NCBI GenBank assembly: GCA_963771305.1 | Contig: CAVYTS010000037.1 | Coordinates: 62,001 to 126,000, forward strand | DNA from: CAJCIT01 sp963771305 | Lineage (GTDB): Bacteria > Acidobacteriota > Terriglobia > Bryobacterales > Bryobacteraceae | DNA: 64,000 bases | Direction of reading: 5' to 3' | The notes under the pieces: generated by a model | Seen by the model: only the letters and a program-made list of their open reading frames with translations | Databases searched by the model: none | What the model was told of the DNA's origin: nothing | Program-made: the position numbers and the translations under genes | Shown here: positions 1-7,171 of the stretch, in pieces | How positions within the stretch are numbered: position 1 is the stretch's first letter | How the letters are laid out: every line of letters starts with the position of its first letter

Positions 1-1032
1 CTTGCCACGTCCACGCACGATACCAAGCGCGGAGAGGACACACGCGCGCGCCTTGCCGTGCTTTCGGAGATGCCGGACGAGTGGGCCCGCCAGGTGCAGT
101 CCTGGAGCAAGATTCTGCGAGCCCGACGCGCGGACATTGAGGCGACAGCTCCCCCGCATCGCAACGACGAGTACCTGTTCTACCAACTCCTGGTGGGCAC
201 TTGGCCCGCAGAACTAATGGGAAGCGACGTACTCGACGCATCTGCACTTACGGCCTTCACCGAACGGTTGAAGGGCGCGATGCTCAAATCGATGCGTGAA
301 GCGAAGGTAAACACCACGTGGTCGTCGCCTAATAAGGATTATGAAGACGCGGTCCTACTGTTCGTTGGCGATGCGCTGAGCCCCGATCGGTCAAGTGCCT
401 TCCTGGCGGCTTTCCTTCCGTTTCAGGAGCGCGTCGCTAGGCTGGGAATGCACAACAGTTTGCTCCAGACCACCCTAAAGCTGACGGTTCCCGGCGTCCC
501 CGACATTTACCAGGGCGCGGAACTGTGGGACTTGAGCCTGGTCGATCCGGACAACCGGCGGCCAGTCGATTTCGGCCGGCGCGGCCGGATGTTAGCGGAA
601 CTCAAGGCTAGCGCTTGTCGTAAGGAGCTATCATTACGAGTTCTCAAGGAACGGTGGCAGGATGGTGCAATCAAGCTGTTCATCACCTCGACAATCCTGT
701 GTTTTCGCAACGATAACAATGAGCTTTTTGCGAAGGGCGAGTACGAACCGCTGCCTGCGTCAGGAGACAAAGCAGCCAACATCTGCGCGTTTTCGAGGCG
801 CTTCGGGCTTGACCGTGTATTGGTAGCGGCAGCCCGTTTTCCTGCGCAGATGGAGCACGACTTCACATGGCGCGGAACGAAGATCTCGATGCCCGCTGGG
901 AGTGAAGCAGGCACCTGGCTTAATATCCTGACTGGAGCTGAAGTGAACGCGCGTGAAGGTGAACTCAGTGCGGAGACGGTGTTCAGTGAGTTGCCTGTCG
1001 CGGTTTTCACCACGGTCAGGCGCAACAATTAG
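1..1032 (+). CDS. treY: Malto-oligosyltrehalose synthase, C-terminal part (runs in from the left edge)
   Basis: Frame 1 is open from the first base to the TAG at 1030-1032, giving 343 codons of the C-terminal part. The opening residues contain STHDTKRGED, a hallmark of TreY (GH13 family), and VPGVPDIYQGAELWD near codon 165 is the conserved strand before the C-terminal domain. TreY converts the reducing end of maltodextrins into a terminal trehalose unit, which TreZ then releases, so this is part of cytoplasmic trehalose synthesis from glycogen. The start, and any treZ or treX partner, lie outside the window. The gene body looks intact; the DNA just downstream is decayed. Confidence 0.93.
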   Translation, partial: LATSTHDTKRGEDTRARLAVLSEMPDEWARQVQSWSKILRARRADIEATAPPHRNDEYLFYQLLVGTWPAELMGSDVLDASALTAFTERLKGAMLKSMREAKVNTTWSSPNKDYEDAVLLFVGDALSPDRSSAFLAAFLPFQERVARLGMHNSLLQTTLKLTVPGVPDIYQGAELWDLSLVDPDNRRPVDFGRRGRMLAELKASACRKELSLRVLKERWQDGAIKLFITSTILCFRNDNNELFAKGEYEPLPASGDKAANICAFSRRFGLDRVLVAAARFPAQMEHDFTWRGTKISMPAGSEAGTWLNILTGAEVNAREGELSAETVFSELPVAVFTTVRRNN

Positions 1033-1043
1033 ATAGAAAATCG

Positions 1044-1235
1044 TTGCCTGCGCTCGCCCAAAACTATACGACAGCCCCCATTAACAAGTTTCGGTCCGCC
1101 CGCGTGTTGGTGATTATCGACGTCCGGTCGCGTTATAGTTCGGCCGGCGGCGCGGCAAATGTTGCCATGAACATCGCAGGTCTTGGAGCCAGTGTGGATT
1201 TGGTGGGCCGGATCGCTGGCAGGTTGCTGCCCTAG
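1044..1235 (+). pseudogene. Remnant of a PfkB-family heptose-7-phosphate kinase (HldE/RfaE domain I)
   Basis: A 63-codon ORF reads ARVLVIIDV and then, after a short unrelated stretch, GGAANVAMNIAGLGA and VDLVGRIAG. In HldE/RfaE kinases the sequence VLVxGDxMLDxY is followed about 25-30 residues later by PGGAANVAxNxAxLG. Here the two motifs are almost adjacent, so an internal segment has been lost, and the reading stops about 40 residues after the second motif where some 250 more are expected. This is a doubly truncated fragment, very unlikely to be active. The intact enzyme phosphorylates D-glycero-D-manno-heptose 7-phosphate for LPS-core precursor synthesis. Its end abuts the 3' end of the convergent gene at 1232. 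Confidence 0.6.
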
Positions 1236-1660
1236 AGGCCGTTGGGACGCGTCACACTCTGTGCGGCCACGGGACTTGTCCCACTGGTCTCAAAGGTCTT
1301 CATGCCATTACGTAGAACTTCGAGCTCGAGGGATTGGCCGGGGGCCACATGCTCAAGCACGGCTTCGTAAAGACGGCGTGCCCGCATCTCCGCGCCGGGC
1401 TCCCGGCGAACCAATTTCGCCACCGCCTTTTGCCACTCAGCGGATGGTGCGGTGCGGTAACGCACCAGCCAGTTGGCATCGCTGTCTGGCGAGAGCCATG
1501 CGACGGCTGTCAGGCCGGTTTCACCAGTCGCTACCAGACGCGGCTTCTCTGTGAAATATTCATGGGAGGCTGTGGCGGTGACGCGCACGAGCGAGAAAAT
1601 CAGGGCCAAGCCGAACACTACGGGCATGGCCAGAGTGGACAAACGAGGGAGGGAAATCAT
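1232..1660 (-). CDS. Hypothetical secreted protein, possibly a truncated metallophosphatase N-terminal domain
   Basis: A 142-residue protein begins with a basic start and a hydrophobic core (LAMPVVFGLALIFSLV), probably a signal peptide or N-terminal anchor. The following segment (TGLTAVAWLSPDSDANW, LVRYRT) resembles the fibronectin-like N-terminal domain placed before purple-acid-phosphatase-type metallophosphoesterase domains, recalled rather than searched. No metal-binding motifs follow, and the protein ends in a low-information tail exactly where the kinase remnant on the other strand ends. It may therefore have lost its catalytic domain in the same deletion. It could also be a complete small exported protein. 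Confidence 0.5.
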   Translation of the reverse strand: MISLPRLSTLAMPVVFGLALIFSLVRVTATASHEYFTEKPRLVATGETGLTAVAWLSPDSDANWLVRYRTAPSAEWQKAVAKLVRREPGAEMRARRLYEAVLEHVAPGQSLELEVLRNGMKTFETSGTSPVAAQSVTRPNGL

Positions 1661-1816
1661 TGATGCAACGGTTACAACTGAACTTTAGCACTAGTAAGTA
1701 TACGGGGGAGGCGATCTTTCGTTAGCATAGATCGACGGGTACCCCGGCCTGAGAACCGAGACACCGTTAAGCGGCTGATGGCACAGGGTTTAATGGACCG
1801 GTCGAATGGCAAAGGT

Positions 1817-2140
1817 CTAATGGAAGGAAATCGTAAATTCATGTCCGTGCCGGCTCAGTTGCGGGCTCCGGGCGCCGACGTCCGCCATAAAGGCCAGCTT
1901 GTCCTCGGGAGCAATCAGCACATCGCCGGAACCGGCGTATTGGATCTGAACTCGATCAAGTGACAGCGCCAGAGCACTTCGGGAATCCGAGGACGGGCGG
2001 ACCGCCGTGATCTCCGCATAAGGAACGGTTCTCTTGGAAAGGCCCGCCCGAATAACTAGCGCCTCTGCAGCCGTCTCATACGACTGCGGATAGCAAAATC
2101 CAAACACCAGCACAAGGACGCAGACGCCCACCGCGTACAT
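1817..2140 (-). CDS. Bacterial PH-domain membrane protein, probably frameshifted at the 5' end
   Basis: The 107 residues start with a membrane segment (VGVCVLVLVFGFCY) followed by a compact domain with KRTVPYAEITAVRPS, ALSLDRVQIQYAG and APEDKLAFMADV. That is the pattern of the small bacterial PH-like domain (bPH_6 type) found on membrane proteins. Upstream, in a neighbouring frame (about 2146-2230 on the minus strand), the DNA encodes a second hydrophobic helix, ILIGMVVPFVL. The usual two-helix plus PH-domain layout would be restored by removing one base near 2140. The function of the family is unknown. The gene lies just outside the IS1634-type insertion. Confidence 0.55.
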   Translation of the reverse strand: MYAVGVCVLVLVFGFCYPQSYETAAEALVIRAGLSKRTVPYAEITAVRPSSDSRSALALSLDRVQIQYAGSGDVLIAPEDKLAFMADVGARSPQLSRHGHEFTISFH

Positions 2141-2300
2141 CCACGGAACGGGTACGCTCGTGGCTAGCTAGAACGAAAGGGACGACCATTCCGATCAGGA
2201 TCGAGGCGCCGATCGACCAGTCGATCCTAGCGGGAGTTTACTGCGGGCGAGGGAGACGAGCCGATAAGGCGTTGTGTTGTGAGGAAGTTACGCGCGGCGG

Positions 2301-4123
2301 TTTGTATTACCCACGTTGGGTAATATGCAACTGGTCCAATCCCAGGGTTTTGGCCAGGGCTTGCTGAGTGAGGGTCTGTTTAGAGAGCACGGTGGCGATG
2401 CGGTTGGGGCCTTTCTCGCCTTGGGGTGGGTATAACAGAACGAACTGTTGAATCTGGCGCAACTGTTCCAGAAGCTGTTCGGTGGAGATTCCATTCCACG
2501 CGCTCTGCGCCTGTTTGTGGAGATGTTGCAAAAGTGAGATGCCGAGCATGCAATAGAAAGCGTGGATGCGAATCTTGCGGTCGGTCCAGTGATACATCGG
2601 TCCCCAGTTCAGCCAGTCTCCATCTTTGAGGCCGCGAAAGACCTGCTCGATTTCTTGCTGGCCGGAATAGCCGACGGCGACTTGCTCGGCGCTCCAATCG
2701 GTTCGATTGGTGAGCAGTACAGTGCGACCCAGGCGGTGATCGACGAGCCGCTGCCAGGCAGCGGTATCGAAATCAAATTGCAGCCGCCACTGGCCGTCAT
2801 GGGAATCGATCTGATAACGGATCAACTGCTCCAAGAACTGTCCGGATAACCAGCGCTGGATCTTGCTGCGAATCTGGTTTTCATTGCAGCGAGCTTGTGG
2901 TTTGTTCAGTTCCATGGAGAAGCGCCGGAGGGCTTGCAGCACTTTGCTGAGGCTGGTGGTCAAGCTGTGCAACTGCTCGCCGGCAAAGGAGGCCGAATAC
3001 TTCAACACGCAGAGGTATTCTCGGCCGTGCACCAACCGTTTCTCTGCGGCCGCCCGCACGCCTGGCTGCGCACTACTGCAAAGCGGCAACTGTTCCACGG
3101 CGCGTTCACGGAAAACAGAGGGAGCTTGATTCCAGGGCAGGGCTGAGATCCAGCCCACACCTGCCGCTTGCAATTCCACCGTGTTGGCCAGAGCCGCGGA
3201 ACCTTTGTCAAACACCAGCGTGACCGTGTCACGCGCGATCTGGCAGCGATCCAGCATGTCCAGCATGCGTGACAGCGAGGTGGAGAATTCCTCGCTGTCT
3301 CCCACATTGCCGCGATAGAGGTGATGGCACAAGCTCAAACCATTTTCCCCGTCCAGAACGTAACTGAGGCCCACCTGACGCAGATTGTGCCGGCCCTGTT
3401 TGTTGTGCCCGCGCTGGGCCACTTCGTTGCGCGTGTTGTTGCTGGCGATGTAGGTGTAGAAGTTGGTGGTGTCGTAGGCCAGCAGGCGTCGGCTCACCAT
3501 CTGCTTCCCTTTCCACAAATCCAGCAAACGTAGTTGGGCGCGGTCCAGCGGATCGTCGTCGCCGGTCGCCAGCGGATCCAGGTGCTCGGGCAGAATCTTT
3601 TCAAAAGCGTCCCAGAAGGCTTGCGAGGTGAATCGTTCCGGCGGAATTCCCCAGATCGAATGCAGAATGGTTTTGCCATACCAATCGGCGACTTGGGTCT
3701 TCGGCCCCGGCTGACAGATGCGGTGGATGGCCGCCAGCAGTAGGTAGCGGGCCGGCGAAGGACCGGATCGCGATGCCGGCCAAAGGGTTTCCAATAATCC
3801 AAACAGGCCGGTTTGCTCTGCCGCGAGCCACAAGGCGCCGGGCAACCCGAAGTCGCGCGAAGCGGCGGACAGCGGAACTGGACAGATGCAGTCCTTGACC
3901 AGGGCGGCGACCTTGTCGGCCGTACCGAGATACGCCTGGTGGACGATACGAGGCTTACCATCGACGCGGGCGCTTTCGACGACGTAATAGTAGAGCTGCT
4001 TGCCCTTCTTCTTGGCGACGAGCGAAGCCATATAGGGTAATACAAGTATATACGACTGCGGCGTCTAGTCAATAGATAGGGAAACATTTCGACATCAAAA
4101 TGTTATATATAGGGTAATACAAA
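2301..4123 (-). mobile_element. IS1634-type insertion sequence, about 1.8 kb
   Basis: The element is bounded by a short inverted repeat: tttgtattaccc at 2301-2312 and its complement gggtaatacaaa at 4112-4123. It contains one long transposase gene whose TAA stop lies inside the left repeat. The right-hand motif is duplicated internally: atagggtaatacaa occurs at 4109-4122 and again at 4032-4045, just before the transposase start. At the left end the repeat is part of a local palindrome (tattaccc-acgt-tgggtaata). No convincing flanking target duplication was found, so the outer boundary could be a few bases off. The gene is uninterrupted, so the element may still be active. Confidence 0.75.
2307..4031 (-). 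CDS. IS1634-family (IS4 superfamily) transposase
   Basis: 574 residues, uninterrupted and of normal length for the family. The N-terminus YYYVVESARVDGKPR followed by AYLGT is typical of IS1634 transposases. A DDE-type RNase H core is recognisable: first Asp in LLAYDTTNFYTY (about residue 186), second Asp in LVFDKGSAAL (about 267), and the Glu in YSGQQEIEQVFRGLK, which fits the IS4-superfamily Y-x2-R-x3-E-x6-K signature with Gln in place of Arg. The enzyme cuts and joins the element ends. The ATG lies 14 bp inside an internal copy of the terminal motif, so transposase bound to that motif could affect its own promoter (inference). Confidence 0.92.
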   Translation of the reverse strand: MASLVAKKKGKQLYYYVVESARVDGKPRIVHQAYLGTADKVAALVKDCICPVPLSAASRDFGLPGALWLAAEQTGLFGLLETLWPASRSGPSPARYLLLAAIHRICQPGPKTQVADWYGKTILHSIWGIPPERFTSQAFWDAFEKILPEHLDPLATGDDDPLDRAQLRLLDLWKGKQMVSRRLLAYDTTNFYTYIASNNTRNEVAQRGHNKQGRHNLRQVGLSYVLDGENGLSLCHHLYRGNVGDSEEFSTSLSRMLDMLDRCQIARDTVTLVFDKGSAALANTVELQAAGVGWISALPWNQAPSVFRERAVEQLPLCSSAQPGVRAAAEKRLVHGREYLCVLKYSASFAGEQLHSLTTSLSKVLQALRRFSMELNKPQARCNENQIRSKIQRWLSGQFLEQLIRYQIDSHDGQWRLQFDFDTAAWQRLVDHRLGRTVLLTNRTDWSAEQVAVGYSGQQEIEQVFRGLKDGDWLNWGPMYHWTDRKIRIHAFYCMLGISLLQHLHKQAQSAWNGISTEQLLEQLRQIQQFVLLYPPQGEKGPNRIATVLSKQTLTQQALAKTLGLDQLHITQRG

Positions 4124-4255
4124 AAGTGATCGGGACGGGACGTGCTATTCGCTTCTGATGGAAGGAGTTTCTCGCAATGCTTGGCGAGCTATTGGCTACT
4201 TTTCAGTAAACTCCCGCTAGCGGTGTATTTCATGGGTACCCTTCCGAAACCCGGC

Positions 4256-4618
4256 TTACGACAGCGAGTGAGCTGGTTGGGATTCGGGGTAGTCCTCGGG
4301 GCCGCTGTGCGGCTCAGAGGGAGGCTCGGAATCCACCGTACTGGATTCGCGTTCGGCCAGCACCTCATGAGCTTCGGCTTCCTGAGCTTCGATTGCATCA
4401 TCGTAAGGCTGGAAAAACGGCGTCACCACCCCTGGAACGTCGACCACCATGGCATGGGGCTCTTTGCCTTCGTGAAACTCGCACTTACAGCAATCGCTGC
4501 AACACAGGCACCGTTCGCAGATGTGGTTTGCGCACGCGTCCTTCGTGCAGTAGACGCAAATGTTAACAGACGATTCCGAGCAGATGGAACAGTAAAACAC
4601 AACACCTCTTCGACCCAA
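4256..4618 (-). CDS. Cysteine-rich putative zinc-binding protein
   Basis: A 120-residue ORF with twelve cysteines and one His within about 40 N-terminal residues (FYCSICSESS, ICVYCTKDACANHICE, CLCCSDCCKCEFH). This resembles two or more interleaved zinc-ribbon or B-box-like knuckles. The C-terminal half is acidic and low-complexity, rich in Glu, Ser and Pro. No signal peptide is visible, so it is probably cytosolic. It starts 37 bp after the stop of the upstream gene on the same strand, suggesting an operon. I do not recognise a named family. The opposite frame (4142-4678) is also open but lacks any domain-like pattern, so the cysteine pattern decides the strand. Confidence 0.6.
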   Translation of the reverse strand: MGRRGVVFYCSICSESSVNICVYCTKDACANHICERCLCCSDCCKCEFHEGKEPHAMVVDVPGVVTPFFQPYDDAIEAQEAEAHEVLAERESSTVDSEPPSEPHSGPEDYPESQPAHSLS

Positions 4619-4655
4619 CGACAGAAGTCCGGCTTCGACCAGCCGGGCACCCGCT

Positions 4656-5258
4656 TCACTTACTCTTCGGCTTCTTAATGGGTGGCGGGGCTTCTTTGCT
4701 GATCATACCGCGACATCGCTGCGCCTCCTGATCGGCAATTTTGAACAAATGCTCCTTGTTCGCGGACAGGTCCACCATATAGGTGCGGAACCGCTCCCGA
4801 TCGTTGAAGTTCCGGGCAATCAATTGATCCAATTGTTCAGCCACCTTTCGCTCGCCGTATTTGCGCACGCCTTCCAGCAGCGAACGCTCGGTGGATTCGA
4901 GCGCTTCCATCCGAAAGTAGGCGTCCAGGCAAGTGGCAATGCTTTCTGTGTCCAGGCTCAACTTTTGGACCGCTATCTCGGCGTATTTCAGTTGATCCTG
5001 TGCCGTCTGCCATTGGCTGATGTAGGCGCCGGACGCCCCCTTCTGGTCGTACCACGTCTGGGGATCAATGCTCTCCAGTAATGGCTTCAATTGTTGATTC
5101 CGGCTGTTCAGTTCGAACAGCAGCTTGCGCGCGTCCCATGGTGTCTCGATGCCCGCATCACTGCCGGGCTGGCTGGCCTGCGGTGGAGACTGCGTCTGGG
5201 CATCGACGCCCGTAATCACAACGGCTATCACCACGACACAGGAACCACGCCATCTCAT
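4656..5258 (-). CDS. Hypothetical secreted helical protein
   Basis: About 200 residues. I prefer the internal ATG at 5256-5258 because it gives a normal signal peptide (MRWRGSCVVVIAVVITGVDA) where the longest reading frame adds 13 unlikely residues. After a Gln/Pro-rich linker the protein is predicted to be mostly alpha-helical and charged, with QLKYAEIAVQKLSLDTES and KYGERKVAEQLDQLIARNF, and it ends in a basic Pro/Lys tail. No known domain was recognised. It precedes the Cys-rich gene and follows a 3D-domain protein on the same strand, so a periplasmic or envelope role is the only contextual hint. Confidence 0.7.
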   Translation of the reverse strand: MRWRGSCVVVIAVVITGVDAQTQSPPQASQPGSDAGIETPWDARKLLFELNSRNQQLKPLLESIDPQTWYDQKGASGAYISQWQTAQDQLKYAEIAVQKLSLDTESIATCLDAYFRMEALESTERSLLEGVRKYGERKVAEQLDQLIARNFNDRERFRTYMVDLSANKEHLFKIADQEAQRCRGMISKEAPPPIKKPKSK

Positions 5259-5358
5259 ATGCCAATTGTCGCGCGCTTGCGCCAATGGTTCAGCCACTCG
5301 GCAGGGATCGCCGGCGCCGCCAGCACTCCGGCGCCCTCACTCGGTTGGGGGAGTGGAA

Positions 5359-5832
5359 TCAGTGGGGCACCGGAGTCGCCGCTTTACGCGCTTCCCGGTC
5401 TTCGGCCTTCGCCTCCGCCTTTTGCTGCGGATCGAGCGGACGTGGCTGGTCGTCGCCGTAACTGAGGATCATGACTTTTACCCGCTGGCGGCCGAACGCC
5501 TTGGCTTCAGCATGGCTGGGCATATACAGGTCAATGTGGTGGCCGTCCACCTTGCCACCGGTGTCTTCCACCGTATATTCACCGGAGTATTGGCCGGCGC
5601 CATACACACGAATGCGGCTGTTGAGCGGCAATATCCTCCGGTCGGCAGCGACGGTTCCCGGATGTGACCATTTCCCGGAAGCGCCGGTGCCCTCCACTGA
5701 GTATGCCGTAGCGATGAAGTAGCGTATGGTTGGCCGCCGAGTGGCTTGCGAAGAAGACTCCGATGCCCAAGCGGGAATCAGGAGTGAAGCAGCAATCAGG
5801 GCTGCGAGTGGTATTCGCGTCATGAAGTGCAT
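5359..5832 (-). CDS. Secreted 3D-domain protein (double-psi beta-barrel, MltA/RlpA-like)
   Basis: 157 residues with a signal peptide (LAALIAASLLIPAWA). The mature part has FIATAYSVEGTGASGKW, GTVAADRRILPLNSRIRVY and GEYTVEDTGGKVDGHHIDLY. The three aspartates in AADRRILP, VEDTGG and HIDLYM are the ones that name the 3D domain, which forms the catalytic barrel of lytic transglycosylases such as MltA. Here the domain stands alone and is followed by a charged C-terminal tail. Expected location is the periplasm or outer membrane, acting on or binding peptidoglycan. Stand-alone 3D proteins may lack transglycosylase activity, so the exact reaction is uncertain. Confidence 0.85.
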   Translation of the reverse strand: MHFMTRIPLAALIAASLLIPAWASESSSQATRRPTIRYFIATAYSVEGTGASGKWSHPGTVAADRRILPLNSRIRVYGAGQYSGEYTVEDTGGKVDGHHIDLYMPSHAEAKAFGRQRVKVMILSYGDDQPRPLDPQQKAEAKAEDREARKAATPVPH

Positions 5833-5959
5833 CCCTGCAGGTTGGATGCGATCTCAGCCAGAGTGTGACAAGGCTGCTGCCTCGCAAGAGCGACCAATGC
5901 CGGCCTCTCCGCCGGTAATTATCCCCACCCGATCCGTCGGAAAAACGGGCTGTGGTGGC

Positions 5960-6706
5960 CTACCGGCCGCTTTTGAAATGTGGCGTCCCGGCAGTTAGAT
6001 TTTGGGCCACCGTCGACTCCCCGCCATCGCCCAAGAAATCATGATCGGGAACTCGTTTCGAGGCGTAGACAGCGAGCGCATCGACGATGGACCGGAAGAC
6101 ATAGCGGTAGAGCGAGCCGCGATCAATCTTGCGCGAAATCGGTTCATTCTTGTGAACCGAGATTGCGTCGCCCGCCTTCACGACCGTTGCATCGCTGCTC
6201 GGGTGGATGGCGTGCTGCACGATCACTTGTCCCTGTTGCACATCGACGCGGGTGGTCCCGTCGTCTTCGACGGCGATGGTGATGGAAGCATTAGCTCGCG
6301 CGGTGATCACCGAAGCCTCCGTGAAGACACGCTGAACGGCGCTTCGCTGGGCGCCGAAACGAATGTCTACCTTTACGCGGCCTTCTTCGATGTCGATCAG
6401 GTCGCCGGCGCTAGCAACGTTCTTTCGAAAGTAAACGCGGGACCTGGAAAAGATCTCGAACGTCGTGCCGCCGAGCACTTCGAATCGCGCCAGCCCATCT
6501 GGACCCGTCGTGATCATCTGTTGCACGGCGACGTGTTCACCGGAACTCAATGCCCACGGTAAGTCCTGCCCGCTGACGCGCGATACCTGCCCGTCAACAT
6601 ATGTAGCGCGCGCGTCGCTGTCTTGTGTGGTCGAATTATCCAACTGGCATTCGGCGGCGAAGGGAAGCAACAGCACCAAATGAACAAATAGGATTGTGCG
6701 ATTCAA
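5960..6706 (-). CDS. Secreted FecR-domain protein
   Basis: 248 residues with a signal peptide (TILFVHLVLLLPFAAEC). The FecR fold is visible in ATYVDGQVSRVSG, GEHVAVQQMITTGPDG, ARFEVLGGTTFEIFSRS and VDIEEGRVKVDIRF-type strands, followed by a second beta-rich part (SVITARANASITIAVEDDG). FecR domains outside iron-uptake operons are generally exported beta-proteins of unknown ligand, common in Acidobacteriota. No sigma factor or TonB receptor lies nearby, so this is not a classical iron-regulation gene. It is unrelated in sequence to the FecR pair at 16-18 kb beyond the shared fold. The gene is divergent from the small ORF at 6949. Confidence 0.85.
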   Translation of the reverse strand: MNRTILFVHLVLLLPFAAECQLDNSTTQDSDARATYVDGQVSRVSGQDLPWALSSGEHVAVQQMITTGPDGLARFEVLGGTTFEIFSRSRVYFRKNVASAGDLIDIEEGRVKVDIRFGAQRSAVQRVFTEASVITARANASITIAVEDDGTTRVDVQQGQVIVQHAIHPSSDATVVKAGDAISVHKNEPISRKIDRGSLYRYVFRSIVDALAVYASKRVPDHDFLGDGGESTVAQNLTAGTPHFKSGR

Positions 6707-6948
6707 CTGCGCTCCTTTACGTTACACCGGGATGCTGGCCCAAGGCTCGATCGCGTGCGGGCCCGAGAGCCCACGCACAGCCTCAGGCTAGCAGAATATC
6801 GGGCGGCGAGAACAGGGCTGATAGCGAGTAAGATGGCGCCCGCCGTCCGGCAAGTCGCGTCTTTCGCGGTGTGGCAGAGTGACCGCTACAATGGGACCGC
6901 AGGCGAGGGTTTTTCATAAAGAGCGGCGTTGGGCCGCCCGGAGGCGAG

Positions 6949-7137
6949 ATGAGAGACGGGCAGACGATCGAAGAAGAGTTGGTAGAAATCGGAGCGATCG
7001 CCGATGATTCGATCAAACTGGAGCGAATCATCGCGTGGTGCGCCACCTACCCGGACGAAGTGCCATTTGCCATCCGCTTCCTGCTGGGGAAAGAGAAGAA
7101 ACTGACGCAACCCCAAAAGACGCCGCCGCAAGACTGA
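6949..7137 (+). CDS. Small hypothetical protein (62 aa)
   Basis: A 62-codon ORF is preceded by a good Shine-Dalgarno sequence (cggaggcgag directly before the ATG). The product is acidic and helical (IEEELVEIGAIADDSIKLER) with a single Cys and a Lys-rich end. No family recognised. It reads towards the BNR gene, which ends at 7172 on the opposite strand, and is divergent from the FecR gene. The strong ribosome-binding site and balanced composition favour a real gene over a chance ORF. Confidence 0.5.
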   Translation: MRDGQTIEEELVEIGAIADDSIKLERIIAWCATYPDEVPFAIRFLLGKEKKLTQPQKTPPQD

Positions 7138-7171
7138 GCATCTCCTGGGGGAACGCGGCCTGGGCCGGAGC

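Larger units (their letters stand above)
2227..4220. repeat. 17-bp perfect inverted repeat bracketing the IS insertion
   Basis: ctagcgggagtttactg at 2227-2243 is repeated in inverted orientation at 4204-4220. The two copies lie 57 and 80 bp outside the terminal repeats of the IS1634-type element. If the IS is removed in silico, the copies delimit a segment of about 170 bp, the size and form of a MITE-like element. The alternative is chance or an inversion scar. No clear target duplication was seen outside the 17-mers. Confidence 0.5.

Noticed and set aside
4142..4678. 178-codon plus-strand frame
   Set aside because: Overlaps the Cys-rich minus-strand gene and shows no signal peptide, motif or ribosome-binding site.
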